From Hyalangium ruber (GTDB lineage: Bacteria > Myxococcota > Myxococcia > Myxococcales > Myxococcaceae), in contig NZ_JAXIVS010000015.1 of the NCBI RefSeq assembly GCF_034259325.1, forward strand, positions 264,144 through 328,143: a stretch of 64,000 nt of DNA, written 5' to 3'. Both the position numbers and the translations under genes were made by a program. Each line of letters starts with the position of its first letter. Positions within the stretch are counted from its first letter, which is position 1. The notes beneath the pieces were generated by a model, which was given only the letters and a program-made list of their open reading frames with translations, was not told where the DNA came from and did not search any database. Shown here piece after piece: positions 45,001-52,619 of the stretch.

Positions 45001-47381
45001 GCACGCAGCGGGAACTCTCTCCCGAGGAGGTGCTCTCCCTCGCGCGCCTCTACTGCGCTCGCCAGCGGAGCTCCCACCTTCACAACCTCCTGCTGGCCCT
45101 GACGTGGCTCCATGAGGCGCTCGCCTCCCCCTCCCTGGCGGCCCATGAGCGAGCCCGCCTCTCCACGGAAGCCGCTCACCTCTGGCTCGATCTGGCCAGC
45201 GGTGAATTGCCGGATCTGAACCTCGCCGGCCTGCATAAGCCCGCGCCGACAGACCTGCTCCGCGCGGAGCACTGCCTGGCCGGAGAGGCTCCCGCATCGG
45301 GGGCGCTGCGTGCCAGCTACATGGCCGCGAAGGCCCGGCTGCGGATCCTCCAGGCACTGGCTGCGCCGGAACGCGGAAAGTCCTGGCTCGAAGCCGCCAT
45401 CCACCAAGCCTGGGCACTGCTCACGCCCGTCCTCGGTGAACTCCAGGAACCCACTCCCGAGGCCCTTCGGGTGATGTGGACCGCCTGTGAGGTGCTCCTC
45501 CTGGAGCCCAGGCTCATGCCGCGAGCGGGCCTCGACCTCTTGAAGCGCTGTGGCCCCCTGTTCCCAAGCGAGCAGCGGCCCTTCAAGAACCTTCACCAGG
45601 CGCCATTCCTGGCGCGCCTGTGGGAGGCCGCTGCCGCTCTCGCCGACGCCTTGGGAGAGCGCATGAAGGGCCCCCTGGAGGCGCTTGCATGGCTTCCTCC
45701 GCATGAGTTGGTCCGCAGCACGCTCCGCCGTCTCCTGGCCCAGGGCCAGGATGCGGTACAAGATCCGAACTGGTTCTGGGGGACGACGCTCTCCAGCCTG
45801 GAAGATGCGCTCTGGGGAGAACCCTCTGACGACCGCTTTCCCCTGGTAGCCAGCACCGGCACGCCTGGCTTCGCCTACCGCTGGGCGCTCGCCTTCTATC
45901 TCCTGCAGCACTGCTCCCAGGGGAACCCTCGCGATCCTGGCCACTTCATCGCGTGTACCCAGCTCGCATGTGATCTGCGGCTCACCTTCTTCCACCGCCT
46001 CGCTCGGACTCATCGCGAGCTGTGGACCACGCTTCGGCAGCGCGAATACCTGCTCGACACGCTCCGGGACTCTTCGCTCCACGCTGCTCCTTCCCCTTGG
46101 CCCACCGCACAGCCATCCGCCCGCGCCGTCCATGCCCTGGGAGACAAGGCGAAGAACCTGTGGTCGGGCATCCTCTCGACGCTCCCAAAGAAACGCGAAG
46201 GCCACAGCCGGCGCGTGCCCCTGCTCGAGCTGAACTCCAAGCTGGAGATCCTCGAGGACGAGCTCGGACGTGTGCCACGGGGAAAGGGGGTGCTGGCCAT
46301 TCTCCTGGGACTGAGCGCGGCCCCGCTCGCCGCGGCGCTCTGGCACGACAAGCGCGGACTCCGGGGCCATGTCGTGCGGAGCCAGGACCTCGGGCTGGGC
46401 ATGACGCTCGCCGCGGTACTCGAAGCCAACGAGTCGGAGGCGCGCTATCGCGCCTGGGAGAAACTCGAGAAGCACCTGGCGCCATTCATCGAGCAACTGC
46501 TGCGTCCCGCGACCGAGGAGGCGTTGCATTGGAGCGTCATCGCGCCGGGAGCCCTGCGCCCGCTTCCTTGGCTGGGCCTGCCCATGGGCGGCAAGCACAG
46601 ACTCTATCAACGCGTGGCGAGCCTCCGGCTCCTCCCCTCTTTCGGCTTCGAAGAGCCACTCCCTCAACAGGAGCAGGCGACGCAGCGCGCCTGCCTCCTC
46701 CTCCCCGAGCATGAGGAGGGCGACACCTCCTTCGGAGAGGCCGCCATTGGGACATTGCGGAACGCCTTCCCGCCGGAAGTGCTCCTTGATCCCAGCCTCC
46801 AGGTGGACTGGAGCCACGTCCGTTCCCTGCGGGTCTACGGCTCCGGCTCCCGCGCCTTCACCTCGGAGGACACCCTTCAGGTGCTTCTGCCCGGCTGCGA
46901 GGAAGTGGAACTCTGGGCAGCTAGCTCGGGAGGCGCGGACGCTTCACTCCCGGGGCTTGACGCCGCGGACCGTATCCCCGGCCTCGCGGGTAACTTCCTG
47001 GCATGCGGTGCGCGAGCCGTGCTCGACCTGGCATGGCCCATTCACGATCTGGTCAAGGCCCTGGTCTGCGAGCAATTCGCGCATGCACGTGCCGAGAACC
47101 CTCGGGGTGCCGCCGCGCTCTGCCTCGCCGTGCAACGGACGCGCGACCTGCTCGCCCAATGGTCCAAACAGGCCCGTCGGTCCAGCTCCCTTCCGCACGC
47201 ACTGGGGCTGCTGGATGAGCGTCGTCGTGCCTCCATGGCTGGCTACCTCCCGCCTGATGCGCTCCTTCCCTTCGCGGACCGTCATGGCGCGCCTTCACTC
47301 CGAAGCGTGACGGTGGATGGCCTCATCAAGGACCTCCTCCATCCGTCCCACCTCGCGGCCTTCCGCTGGTGGGGAAGCTGA
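42096..47381 (+). CDS. Tandem CHAT-domain protein: active-looking first, degenerate second
   Basis: A 1761-residue cytoplasmic protein. The N-terminal part (to about residue 600) is helical and TPR-like (LFNLGNLREQRRKWDGAIEA). A CHAT (caspase-HetF) domain follows: VICFYAHGFHAA with His720 and VELWACQSGV with Cys759, 39 residues apart, plus IGTLWKVPGFV after them; this is the catalytic dyad of CHAT/separase-type cysteine peptidases. A helical middle section is followed by a second CHAT-like domain near the C-terminus (VRSLRVYGSGSRAF, VELWAASSGGAD, VLDLAWPIHDLV), where the His is Ser1583 and the Cys is Ala1609. The TTG start at 42096 follows a G-run. It may share a transcript with the OPT gene. 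Peptidase targets are unknown. Confidence 0.85.
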   Translation: MRKRRTPGGGRLPGGLDLPGAPPHVRELLESMRFLKEGSAAYNAELQSTPLGRRSFDLRMRALEDKQAGRLPASHELFLRASNLHSDDDTSAAAAAAWHDLAQSFMDQEQLLPEERYRQAELLLRRSAQSTGRRKYPIQCAMTLSMLASCLRYQASELPPSKHTVRMLDEAEGFSEEAVTLMEQLGPPGIPGCIKYLFNLGNLREQRRKWDGAIEAYDKGLRLQHLLGGGASRSLPPVAHAASLALARVLAARGKPEDRQRALQLLEDVARQDPEQADEAWLWRATVLADEPARQEEARKALERINPESLSHERISLLAGLYERLDPASEQALKLFRDLAAELMQRRKKTVTDLSADHLASEAQDAAGAAARILVTRGDAVSAFIELENVSGLRYLEALHAYHYRPSDPVSNALWQERLKLATQASFLATCASTLSLLPVEEQREQARTMATEFQEQATQDARFRQKGLGSEWIIGALRGATSEPFPAEYLRALSEDRTEDTHRAIAVLWKRLSGKDREGLFGSDFLDASSLERILAEEPDTVFVRLHLDRDLLAVAVWLEEGRLMGKACRAAVPQHGWSLIPQALRDPERADFQQWNEMLASIDISSAFPSAARRRVILLPSYLSAFLPLAALGPVGRRPLDLFGSILWLPSLAPLMSRQVAQPPRQGTLTVLPDKTPFPGLATRLPLPNERRMKGAQTVPEEVAEQARTADVICFYAHGFHAAPHEPHLKLHGDQRLNRSHLIDQWAGAERVELWACQSGVNAPQDPRAPVVDEAFGFDFEFLRVGVRSAIGTLWKVPGFVTACIVNRFRHELLLGRDAAEALAQAQRWWTGAGLDSFIEHLRQGPEEDGFQRFTSSLGATPTQEDMKDMLSSLGSEARDPGEPMPEAELEYLRVRFGCPLSWAGFRFVGIPERRPLEPWTDEHARPVSEEIRREVERLLSEAEKASEPPSAKERLEEALEAALVASTQRELSPEEVLSLARLYCARQRSSHLHNLLLALTWLHEALASPSLAAHERARLSTEAAHLWLDLASGELPDLNLAGLHKPAPTDLLRAEHCLAGEAPASGALRASYMAAKARLRILQALAAPERGKSWLEAAIHQAWALLTPVLGELQEPTPEALRVMWTACEVLLLEPRLMPRAGLDLLKRCGPLFPSEQRPFKNLHQAPFLARLWEAAAALADALGERMKGPLEALAWLPPHELVRSTLRRLLAQGQDAVQDPNWFWGTTLSSLEDALWGEPSDDRFPLVASTGTPGFAYRWALAFYLLQHCSQGNPRDPGHFIACTQLACDLRLTFFHRLARTHRELWTTLRQREYLLDTLRDSSLHAAPSPWPTAQPSARAVHALGDKAKNLWSGILSTLPKKREGHSRRVPLLELNSKLEILEDELGRVPRGKGVLAILLGLSAAPLAAALWHDKRGLRGHVVRSQDLGLGMTLAAVLEANESEARYRAWEKLEKHLAPFIEQLLRPATEEALHWSVIAPGALRPLPWLGLPMGGKHRLYQRVASLRLLPSFGFEEPLPQQEQATQRACLLLPEHEEGDTSFGEAAIGTLRNAFPPEVLLDPSLQVDWSHVRSLRVYGSGSRAFTSEDTLQVLLPGCEEVELWAASSGGADASLPGLDAADRIPGLAGNFLACGARAVLDLAWPIHDLVKALVCEQFAHARAENPRGAAALCLAVQRTRDLLAQWSKQARRSSSLPHALGLLDERRRASMAGYLPPDALLPFADRHGAPSLRSVTVDGLIKDLLHPSHLAAFRWWGS

Positions 47382-47441
47382 CCCTTGGGTGTACGCTACG
47401 GCCCGGCGGCTGTATGACGCCCTCAGGTAATAGGAACCTTC

Positions 47442-47654
47442 GTGGACCCTCGCGACCAGATCCCCGACGTACGCGATGGGCTCACGCGCGCCGAGCGCAT
47501 CATCCTCTACACCCTGCGCCGCCTGGAGCAGGAGCGCGGTGGGCGCTCCGTCCCGACGGCCATGCTCTACGGGCACGTCGTGGAGCACATCAACCTGCGC
47601 CCCGATGAGTTCCAGAAGATCCTGGCGAAGCTCGTCGGTCGCGGGAGCCCCTGA
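47442..47654 (+). CDS. Small 70-residue protein, winged-helix-like
   Basis: A 70-residue protein starting at GTG with AGGA seven bases upstream. The sequence (TRAERIILYTLRRLEQERG, then VPTAMLYGHVVEHINLRPDE) has a helix-turn-helix-like pattern, suggesting a small DNA-binding or interaction protein. No signal or span. It lies 60 bases after the CHAT gene and 78 bases before cstA on the same strand. The family is not recognised. Confidence 0.6.
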   Translation: MDPRDQIPDVRDGLTRAERIILYTLRRLEQERGGRSVPTAMLYGHVVEHINLRPDEFQKILAKLVGRGSP

Positions 47655-47732
47655 GGCGCCGCTTCGTCGCAAAGTGCATGCCCCGGATCTCTTGCATTGA
47701 CGGGCTCCAATCCCAGGAGGAAGCATCCCGCG

Positions 47733-49820
47733 ATGCTCCAAGCGGAAGGGACGAAGAGGCGGCTGGCAAGCACGGTGGGTTGGGCCCTGCTCGCCATCCT
47801 GGGCGCGTTCTGTCTGGGCACGGTGGCGCTGCACCGGGGAGAGACGATCAACGCCACCTGGCTGGTGGTGGCCTCCGTCGCCACCTTCTTGATCGGCTAC
47901 CGCTTCTACAGCCGCTTCATCGCCGAGAAGGCCCTGCAGCTGGATCCCAACCGCGCCACGCCGGCGCGTCGTCACAATGACGGCCTGGACTATGTGCCCA
48001 CGGACAAGTGGGTGCTCTTCGGCCACCACTTCGCCGCCATCGCGGGAGCGGGCCCGCTCGTTGGCCCGGTCCTCGCCGCGCAGATGGGGTACCTGCCCGG
48101 CACGATGTGGATCCTCTTCGGAGTGATCCTCGCGGGCGCGGTGCAGGACTTCACCATCCTGTTCCTGTCCATCCGCCGCGACGGCAAATCCCTGGGCGAC
48201 ATGGTGCGCATGGAGCTGGGGCCCGCCGCCGGCGTGGTGGCGATGATCGGCGTGCTGATGATCATGATGATCATCCTCGCGGTGCTGGCCCTGGTGGTGG
48301 TCAAGGCGCTGGCCGCCAGCGCCTGGGGCACCTTCACGGTGGCCATGACCATCCCCATCGCACTGCTGATGGGCGTGTACCTGCGCTACCTCCGTCCGGG
48401 CCGCGTGCTCGAGGTGTCCATCATCGGCTTCGTGCTGCTGATGCTGTCGATCTGGCTGGGTGGCAAGGTGGCCGATGCACCGGCCCTGGCGCCCCTGTTC
48501 ACCTATGACGGCAAGGCGCTGGCGTGGATGCTGATCGCCTACGGCTTCTGCGCCTCGGTGCTCCCGGTGTGGCTGCTGTTGGCGCCGCGCGACTACCTGT
48601 CGACCTTCCTGAAGATCGGCACCATCGTGGTGCTGGCGCTGGGCATCGTCTTCGCCGCGCCGGAGCTGAAGATGCCCGCGGTGACCCGGTTCATCGATGG
48701 CACCGGGCCCGTGTTCTCCGGCAACGTGTTCCCGTTCCTGTTCATCACCATCGCCTGCGGTGCGGTGTCCGGCTGGCACTCGCTGATCTCCTCGGGCACC
48801 ACACCGAAGATGCTCTCCTCCGAACCCGAGGCGCGCATGGTGGGCTACGGCGCGATGCTCATGGAAGCCTTCGTCGCGATCATGGCGCTGATCTCCGCCA
48901 CGGTGCTGGAGCCGGGGGTGTACTTCGCGATGAACTCTCCTCCCGGCGTGATCGGCACCACCGCCGAGCAAGCGGCCCAGGTCATCAGCCAGTGGGGCTT
49001 CGTGCTCACACCGGAGGTGCTCACCCAGACAGCCCGGGACATTGGAGAGACCTCCATCCTGTCACGCGCGGGCGGCGCGCCGACCCTGGCGGTGGGCATG
49101 GCGCAGATCCTCCATGGGCTCATCGGCGGCGAGGGAATGATGGCCTTCTGGTACCACTACGCCATCCTCTTCGAGGCGCTGTTCATCCTCACCACTGTGG
49201 ACGCGGGCACACGTGTGGGCCGCTTCATGATCCAGGAGCTGGCCGGGTTGGTCTACGCGCCGCTGAAGCGGACCGACTCCTGGGGCGCGAACCTGATCGC
49301 AACGGTGATCTGCGTGGCGAGCTGGGGCTACTTCCTCTACCAGGGCGTGGTGGATCCGCTGGGAGGCATCAACACGCTGTGGCCGCTGTTCGGCATCGCC
49401 AACCAGATGTTGGCCGCCATCGCGCTGATCCTGGCCTGCGTGGTGCTGGTGAAGATGAAGCGGGAGCGCTTCCTGTGGATTCCGGCGATTCCCACCGTCT
49501 GGCTGATCATCTGCACGCTGACCGCGGGCTGGCAGAAGGTGTTCAGCTCGGATCCTCGGGTCAGCTTCCTCGCCCACGCGCGAGGCTTCGAGGCGGCGGT
49601 GGCCGACGGCAAGGTGCTGGCACCGGCGAAGAACCTGGAGGAGATGCAGCGCGTCATCACCAACGACACCGTGGACGCGACCCTCACCGGCCTGTTCATG
49701 CTGGTGGTGGTAACCACGCTCGTGTTCGGCCTCCGCGCGGCGCTGGCCGCCCGGCGTTCAGCGGTGCCGACCGCGCAAGAGACGCCCCCCGTTCCCCTGG
49801 CGGCGGTGGTGGAGCGCTGA
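47733..49820 (+). CDS. cstA: Carbon starvation protein A, pyruvate/peptide transporter
   Basis: A 695-residue membrane protein of the CstA family (about 16-18 spans). Family signatures include RRHNDGLDYVPTDKWVLFGH, FAAIAGAGPLVGPVLAAQMG, GWHSLISSGTTPKML and RFMIQELAGLVYAPL. CstA transports pyruvate or peptides when carbon is scarce. The ATG at 47733 has AGGAGG at 47714-47719, though the 13-base spacing is long; a TTG at 47697 would add 12 residues. The partner gene of the YbdD type follows 3 bases later, as usual for cstA. Confidence 0.95.
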   Translation: MLQAEGTKRRLASTVGWALLAILGAFCLGTVALHRGETINATWLVVASVATFLIGYRFYSRFIAEKALQLDPNRATPARRHNDGLDYVPTDKWVLFGHHFAAIAGAGPLVGPVLAAQMGYLPGTMWILFGVILAGAVQDFTILFLSIRRDGKSLGDMVRMELGPAAGVVAMIGVLMIMMIILAVLALVVVKALAASAWGTFTVAMTIPIALLMGVYLRYLRPGRVLEVSIIGFVLLMLSIWLGGKVADAPALAPLFTYDGKALAWMLIAYGFCASVLPVWLLLAPRDYLSTFLKIGTIVVLALGIVFAAPELKMPAVTRFIDGTGPVFSGNVFPFLFITIACGAVSGWHSLISSGTTPKMLSSEPEARMVGYGAMLMEAFVAIMALISATVLEPGVYFAMNSPPGVIGTTAEQAAQVISQWGFVLTPEVLTQTARDIGETSILSRAGGAPTLAVGMAQILHGLIGGEGMMAFWYHYAILFEALFILTTVDAGTRVGRFMIQELAGLVYAPLKRTDSWGANLIATVICVASWGYFLYQGVVDPLGGINTLWPLFGIANQMLAAIALILACVVLVKMKRERFLWIPAIPTVWLIICTLTAGWQKVFSSDPRVSFLAHARGFEAAVADGKVLAPAKNLEEMQRVITNDTVDATLTGLFMLVVVTTLVFGLRAALAARRSAVPTAQETPPVPLAAVVER

Positions 49821-49823
49821 CCC

Positions 49824-50027
49824 ATGCCCTTCCCGCGCGAGGAACTGAGGCGGCTCTGGCTCCGGACCGTGCAGACGGCCCGCTTGCTCATCGGCGTGCC
49901 CGACTACGACACCTACGTCGAGCACATGCGTACCCATCACCCCGCTCGCCCGGTGATGAGCTACGCGGAGTTCTTCAACGAGCGAATGCAGGCCCGCTAT
50001 CGCGGGGGCGGTGGGCGCTGCTGTTGA
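49824..50027 (+). CDS. ybdD: YbdD/YjiX family small protein
   Basis: A 67-residue protein matching the YbdD family (KDGP/DUF466): [18 protein letters not shown] and [20 protein letters not shown] with a basic, Gly- and Cys-rich end ([10 protein letters not shown]). It starts 3 bases after the cstA stop, the conserved arrangement in which the small protein supports the CstA transporter. The gene has its own ATG. Confidence 0.92.
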   Translation: MPFPREELRRLWLRTVQTARLLIGVPDYDTYVEHMRTHHPARPVMSYAEFFNERMQARYRGGGGRCC

Positions 50028-50113
50028 GCGCCAGCCACCGCGAGGCGGCCAGACGCTACGGCTCGGTCAAAAGCACATCGTCGTAGGTCCAATCCACCGA
50101 GGAGCCATCGAGG

Positions 50114-50761
50114 TCAGCGGTGGCTCTTGCGGCCTTGCACGGTGTGCGTTGCCGCCATGACCACGGCCGAGAGCGCTTCGAACGCTTCGTCCGCGACGGC
50201 ACTGATGTCCCTGTCGTTGCTCTCGGCCCACGTCGTCATCGCCGCGTCGACCGCGCCCATCGACACGGTGGCGGTGAGGCGCGCGAGCATCGGGGACTTT
50301 GGACCTCTCGGCAGCCGTTCGACGATGGCGGCGGTGAGCTGATCCCTCCACTCGTCCTGGGTGACCAGGAAACGCCCGCGGAGCGAGGGGGTCCGGCGAA
50401 TGAGCCGCATCAGCGCTCGGGTGCGCTCCGGAGCGCTGGCGAGGCGCTCGATGACCGAACCGATGGCGAAGCGCAGCGACAAGAGCGGCTGCTCGTCCCG
50501 GGGACGAAGGCGAAACGCGGCCAGCAGTGACGTGCCTGCTTCATCGAACTCGGACGTAACCACTTCTTCCTTCGTTGCGAAGTAGCGGAAGAACGTCCTC
50601 CTGGAGATACCCGCGGCCTTCGCGAGGTCATCGATCGTGACGGCATCGAAGCCGCGCTCGATGAGCGGCGCCAAGGCAAGCTCCGCGATGTTCGCCCGCA
50701 CCAGCCTTTGCTTGCGCTCCTGCAGAGACTCGAGGTCCGGAGGGGACTCTTTCGCCTTCAT
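50114..50761 (-). CDS. TetR family transcriptional regulator
   Basis: A 215-residue regulator. The N-terminal TetR helix-turn-helix reads LIERGFDAVTIDDLAKAAGI and SRRTFFRYFATKEEVVTSEF, the full family signature; the C-terminal ligand domain is variable (SMGAVDAAMTTWAESNDRD). The ATG at 50761 is chosen. A longer frame from 50824 would place coding sequence across a palindrome that looks like its operator, so the shorter start fits better. It diverges from the hypothetical gene at 50869 and probably represses it and itself. Confidence 0.88.
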   Translation of the reverse strand: MKAKESPPDLESLQERKQRLVRANIAELALAPLIERGFDAVTIDDLAKAAGISRRTFFRYFATKEEVVTSEFDEAGTSLLAAFRLRPRDEQPLLSLRFAIGSVIERLASAPERTRALMRLIRRTPSLRGRFLVTQDEWRDQLTAAIVERLPRGPKSPMLARLTATVSMGAVDAAMTTWAESNDRDISAVADEAFEALSAVVMAATHTVQGRKSHR

Positions 50762-50818
50762 CCGCGTAGCTGAACCTACTTTCCTGCTCTCGGCAATCCT
50801 GGCACTACGTGTTGCGGA

Positions 50819-50833
50819 TGGCACCCAGTGCCA
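50819..50833. promoter_or_regulatory. 15-base palindrome, candidate TetR operator
   Basis: TGGCAC (50819-50824), CCA, and GTGCCA (50828-50833) form a 15-base palindrome between the TetR start (50761) and the divergent gene (50869). An additional TGGCAC half-site sits at 50800-50805. The length suits a TetR-type dimer site. Confidence 0.5.
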
Positions 50834-50868
50834 ATATTGTCCCTGGGTAGCAAGCGATAGGTTCCCCC

Positions 50869-51513
50869 ATGCTCAACACCCGCTTCCTGTCCGCGGTATC
50901 GCTCTCCTGGTCGAAGCCGTCGGCACGCATCGTCACCCGAGGTGCCTCGGGCGTTCGGTGCTTCTCGGTGACGGCCGGGCACATCGTCTCCTCGGAGTCG
51001 ACGGTCCCGTCCGAGGGGCTCCTGGCCCTGCTCGCAGCGGAGGACAAACTCGATCGCGGACTCGTCGGACTTCTCGGTGCGGCAGCCGCGAAACGTGGCA
51101 TTCCGCCAGAGCACCTCCTGATCGAAGAGAAGTTGATTCACCCCGCGGAGGTCGTCGGAGCCCTCGAGAGGCTGGCGACGGCGCAGTTCCGGGCGGCGAT
51201 GATGGGCGAAGGGCAAGCAGCGGCCGCTACCGGGGCCGTCGGCCGTGGCACGATTCGGCTGCACCTCGGCGCCTTGCTGCTCGAGCAGTTTCGCGCGTTG
51301 CCCTCGGACGTCATTCGGCACTACCTCGGCGGAGCCTCCGGCGCGCTGAAGCTTCACGCCGGCGAGGACACCCTGGGGGCACTGCGCCTGCAGCCTGCCG
51401 AACTCCGAGCCGCGCGCCAGGCGGAGGTCCTCCTCAGCGACGCACAGAACGATCGAGCCGTGCGGCTCGGCGGCGCCCTCCTCGCGCTCGGTCTCGCGAC
51501 GTGGCACCCGTAG
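50869..51513 (+). CDS. Hypothetical protein, possibly DUF4388/PATAN-like
   Basis: A 214-residue protein without signal or spans. The stretch RGASGVRCFSVTAGHIVSSE followed by LLIEEKLIHPAEVVGALERL faintly resembles myxobacterial DUF4388 (PATAN) domains, where a short beta unit is followed by 'EexLI.p.el..al'. Evidence for this is weak. It lies divergent from the TetR gene over the palindrome and so is likely regulated by it. It ends 19 bases before the rnhA stop (convergent). Confidence 0.6.
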   Translation: MLNTRFLSAVSLSWSKPSARIVTRGASGVRCFSVTAGHIVSSESTVPSEGLLALLAAEDKLDRGLVGLLGAAAAKRGIPPEHLLIEEKLIHPAEVVGALERLATAQFRAAMMGEGQAAAATGAVGRGTIRLHLGALLLEQFRALPSDVIRHYLGGASGALKLHAGEDTLGALRLQPAELRAARQAEVLLSDAQNDRAVRLGGALLALGLATWHP

Positions 51514-51532
51514 CGGCTGAGCACGAGCCTCC

Positions 51533-52297
51533 TCAGTCCTCCGACTGGACGTCCTGGGCCTGGACGCCCCACTCCTCCAGCACCCGCGCTTCATCTTGCG
51601 CGCTCCGCGTCTTCTTGAAGCGTGCGCCGGACACGCCTTTCACCCTGCGCTCACAGGCCGCCCAGGTCGCGTGCCGCCTCACGGTGCGTCCCACCTCGCT
51701 CAGGTAGGAGTACGCCGGGGCAGCGCCCTCGCGCTGGCGGGGCTTCTCTTCGGGGAGCGAGGTGTCCTCGGGCAGCTCATGCACGGCCACCCCGTACCTC
51801 TGGAGCGGGCCCACGTAGAGCTGCGTGCTTCGCCCCTTGGAGAAGGCGACGGCGATCTCGTCCACCCGCTCATTGCCCGGCACCCCCACATGCCCGCGAA
51901 CGTACCGCCACTCCACGAGGGCGGCCTCGGCGGGAAAGGCCTGCTTGCGCTCGGCCAGCAGTGCCATGAGCCGCTTCCAGTAGAGGGTGTTGGCCACCTC
52001 GCCGCCCTCGGCCGTCTTCCATCCGCGCCGGCTCCACCCGAACACCCAGCGGGTGATGCCCTGAATGACGTACGTGGAGTCCGTGTAGATATGCACGGGC
52101 CCCGGTGTCCGCTCCAGGTGGCGCAGCGCCTTGCCCACGGCGGTCATCTCCATCCTGTTGTTGGTGGTCCCCGGCTCGTGGCCCCCCAGCTCCGTCACCT
52201 GGCCATCAGGCGTAACGATGATGGCCCCCCAGCCCCCCGGGCCGGGGTTGCCGGAACACGCACCATCAGCGAAGACCACGGTCGCATGGCTCTCCAT
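51533..52297 (-). CDS. rnhA: Ribonuclease HI with C-terminal hybrid-binding-like domain
   Basis: A 254-residue enzyme that cleaves RNA in RNA/DNA hybrids. The catalytic aspartates and glutamate are visible: FADGACSGNPGPGGWGAI (first Asp), NNRMEMTAV (Glu), IYTDSTYVI (Asp), and GNERVDEIAV (last Asp). The C-terminal 60 residues (SYLSEVGRTVRRHATWAACE, RVKGVSGARFKKTRSAQDEA) resemble the hybrid-binding domain (HBD) normally found at the N-terminus of RNase HI. The start at 52297 gives MESHATVVFADG. The upstream region to 52376 holds nothing else recognised. Confidence 0.93.
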   Translation of the reverse strand: MESHATVVFADGACSGNPGPGGWGAIIVTPDGQVTELGGHEPGTTNNRMEMTAVGKALRHLERTPGPVHIYTDSTYVIQGITRWVFGWSRRGWKTAEGGEVANTLYWKRLMALLAERKQAFPAEAALVEWRYVRGHVGVPGNERVDEIAVAFSKGRSTQLYVGPLQRYGVAVHELPEDTSLPEEKPRQREGAAPAYSYLSEVGRTVRRHATWAACERRVKGVSGARFKKTRSAQDEARVLEEWGVQAQDVQSED

Positions 52298-52375
52298 GCC
52301 CCTACCCTATCGGCTACGGAGCGCGCCTTCACTTCCCGAAGAGTGACTTGATTGCCAGCAATCCCAGATTGCGGA

Positions 52376-52411
52376 GCTTCTCGGGATGGAGGCGGCGGGA
52401 ATCGAACCCGC
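52376..52411. repeat. Left copy of a 36-bp direct repeat (tRNA/tmRNA 3'-end-like att site)
   Basis: The 36 bases here are identical to 57654-57689. On the minus strand the sequence has a T-arm (GCGGGTTCGATTCCCGC) followed by CGCCTCC, as in the 3' end of a tRNA or tmRNA. A degenerate hairpin (GCAATC/GATTGC) lies next to it at 52358-52372. The rest of a tRNA is absent. It most likely marks the left boundary of an integrated element. Confidence 0.65.
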
Positions 52412-52619
52412 ATCAAGGCGGAAGCAAAACCCCAAGCAGGTCGCGCTGTTACCGGCTAATGCCTTGATCTCTCGTCGGTTCGTTCTGCTGCCCCATCCCG
52501 TTTCGTCCCGTCTCGTCCCGTTCAATTCCCCGCTGGAGGGGTAGAGTCGACGGGAGGCGCGGTACCGCTCGGGCTCGTCGGCGCCTACTGCGAGGGTCTG
52601 CTTTCGCTCGCCCTCTCGC

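Noticed and set aside
42042..46817. 1591-codon open frame antisense to the CHAT gene
   Set aside because: Arg/Glu/Gly-rich shadow with no domain; the sense frame has the CHAT His and Cys motifs.
47295..48971. 558-codon minus frame over cstA
   Set aside because: His/Gln-rich shadow of the CstA membrane protein; no motif.
52376..52411. Calling an intact tRNA at the 36-bp repeats
   Set aside because: Only the T-arm and acceptor 3' strand are present; no matching 5' acceptor, D-arm or anticodon arm was found upstream on the minus strand at either copy.
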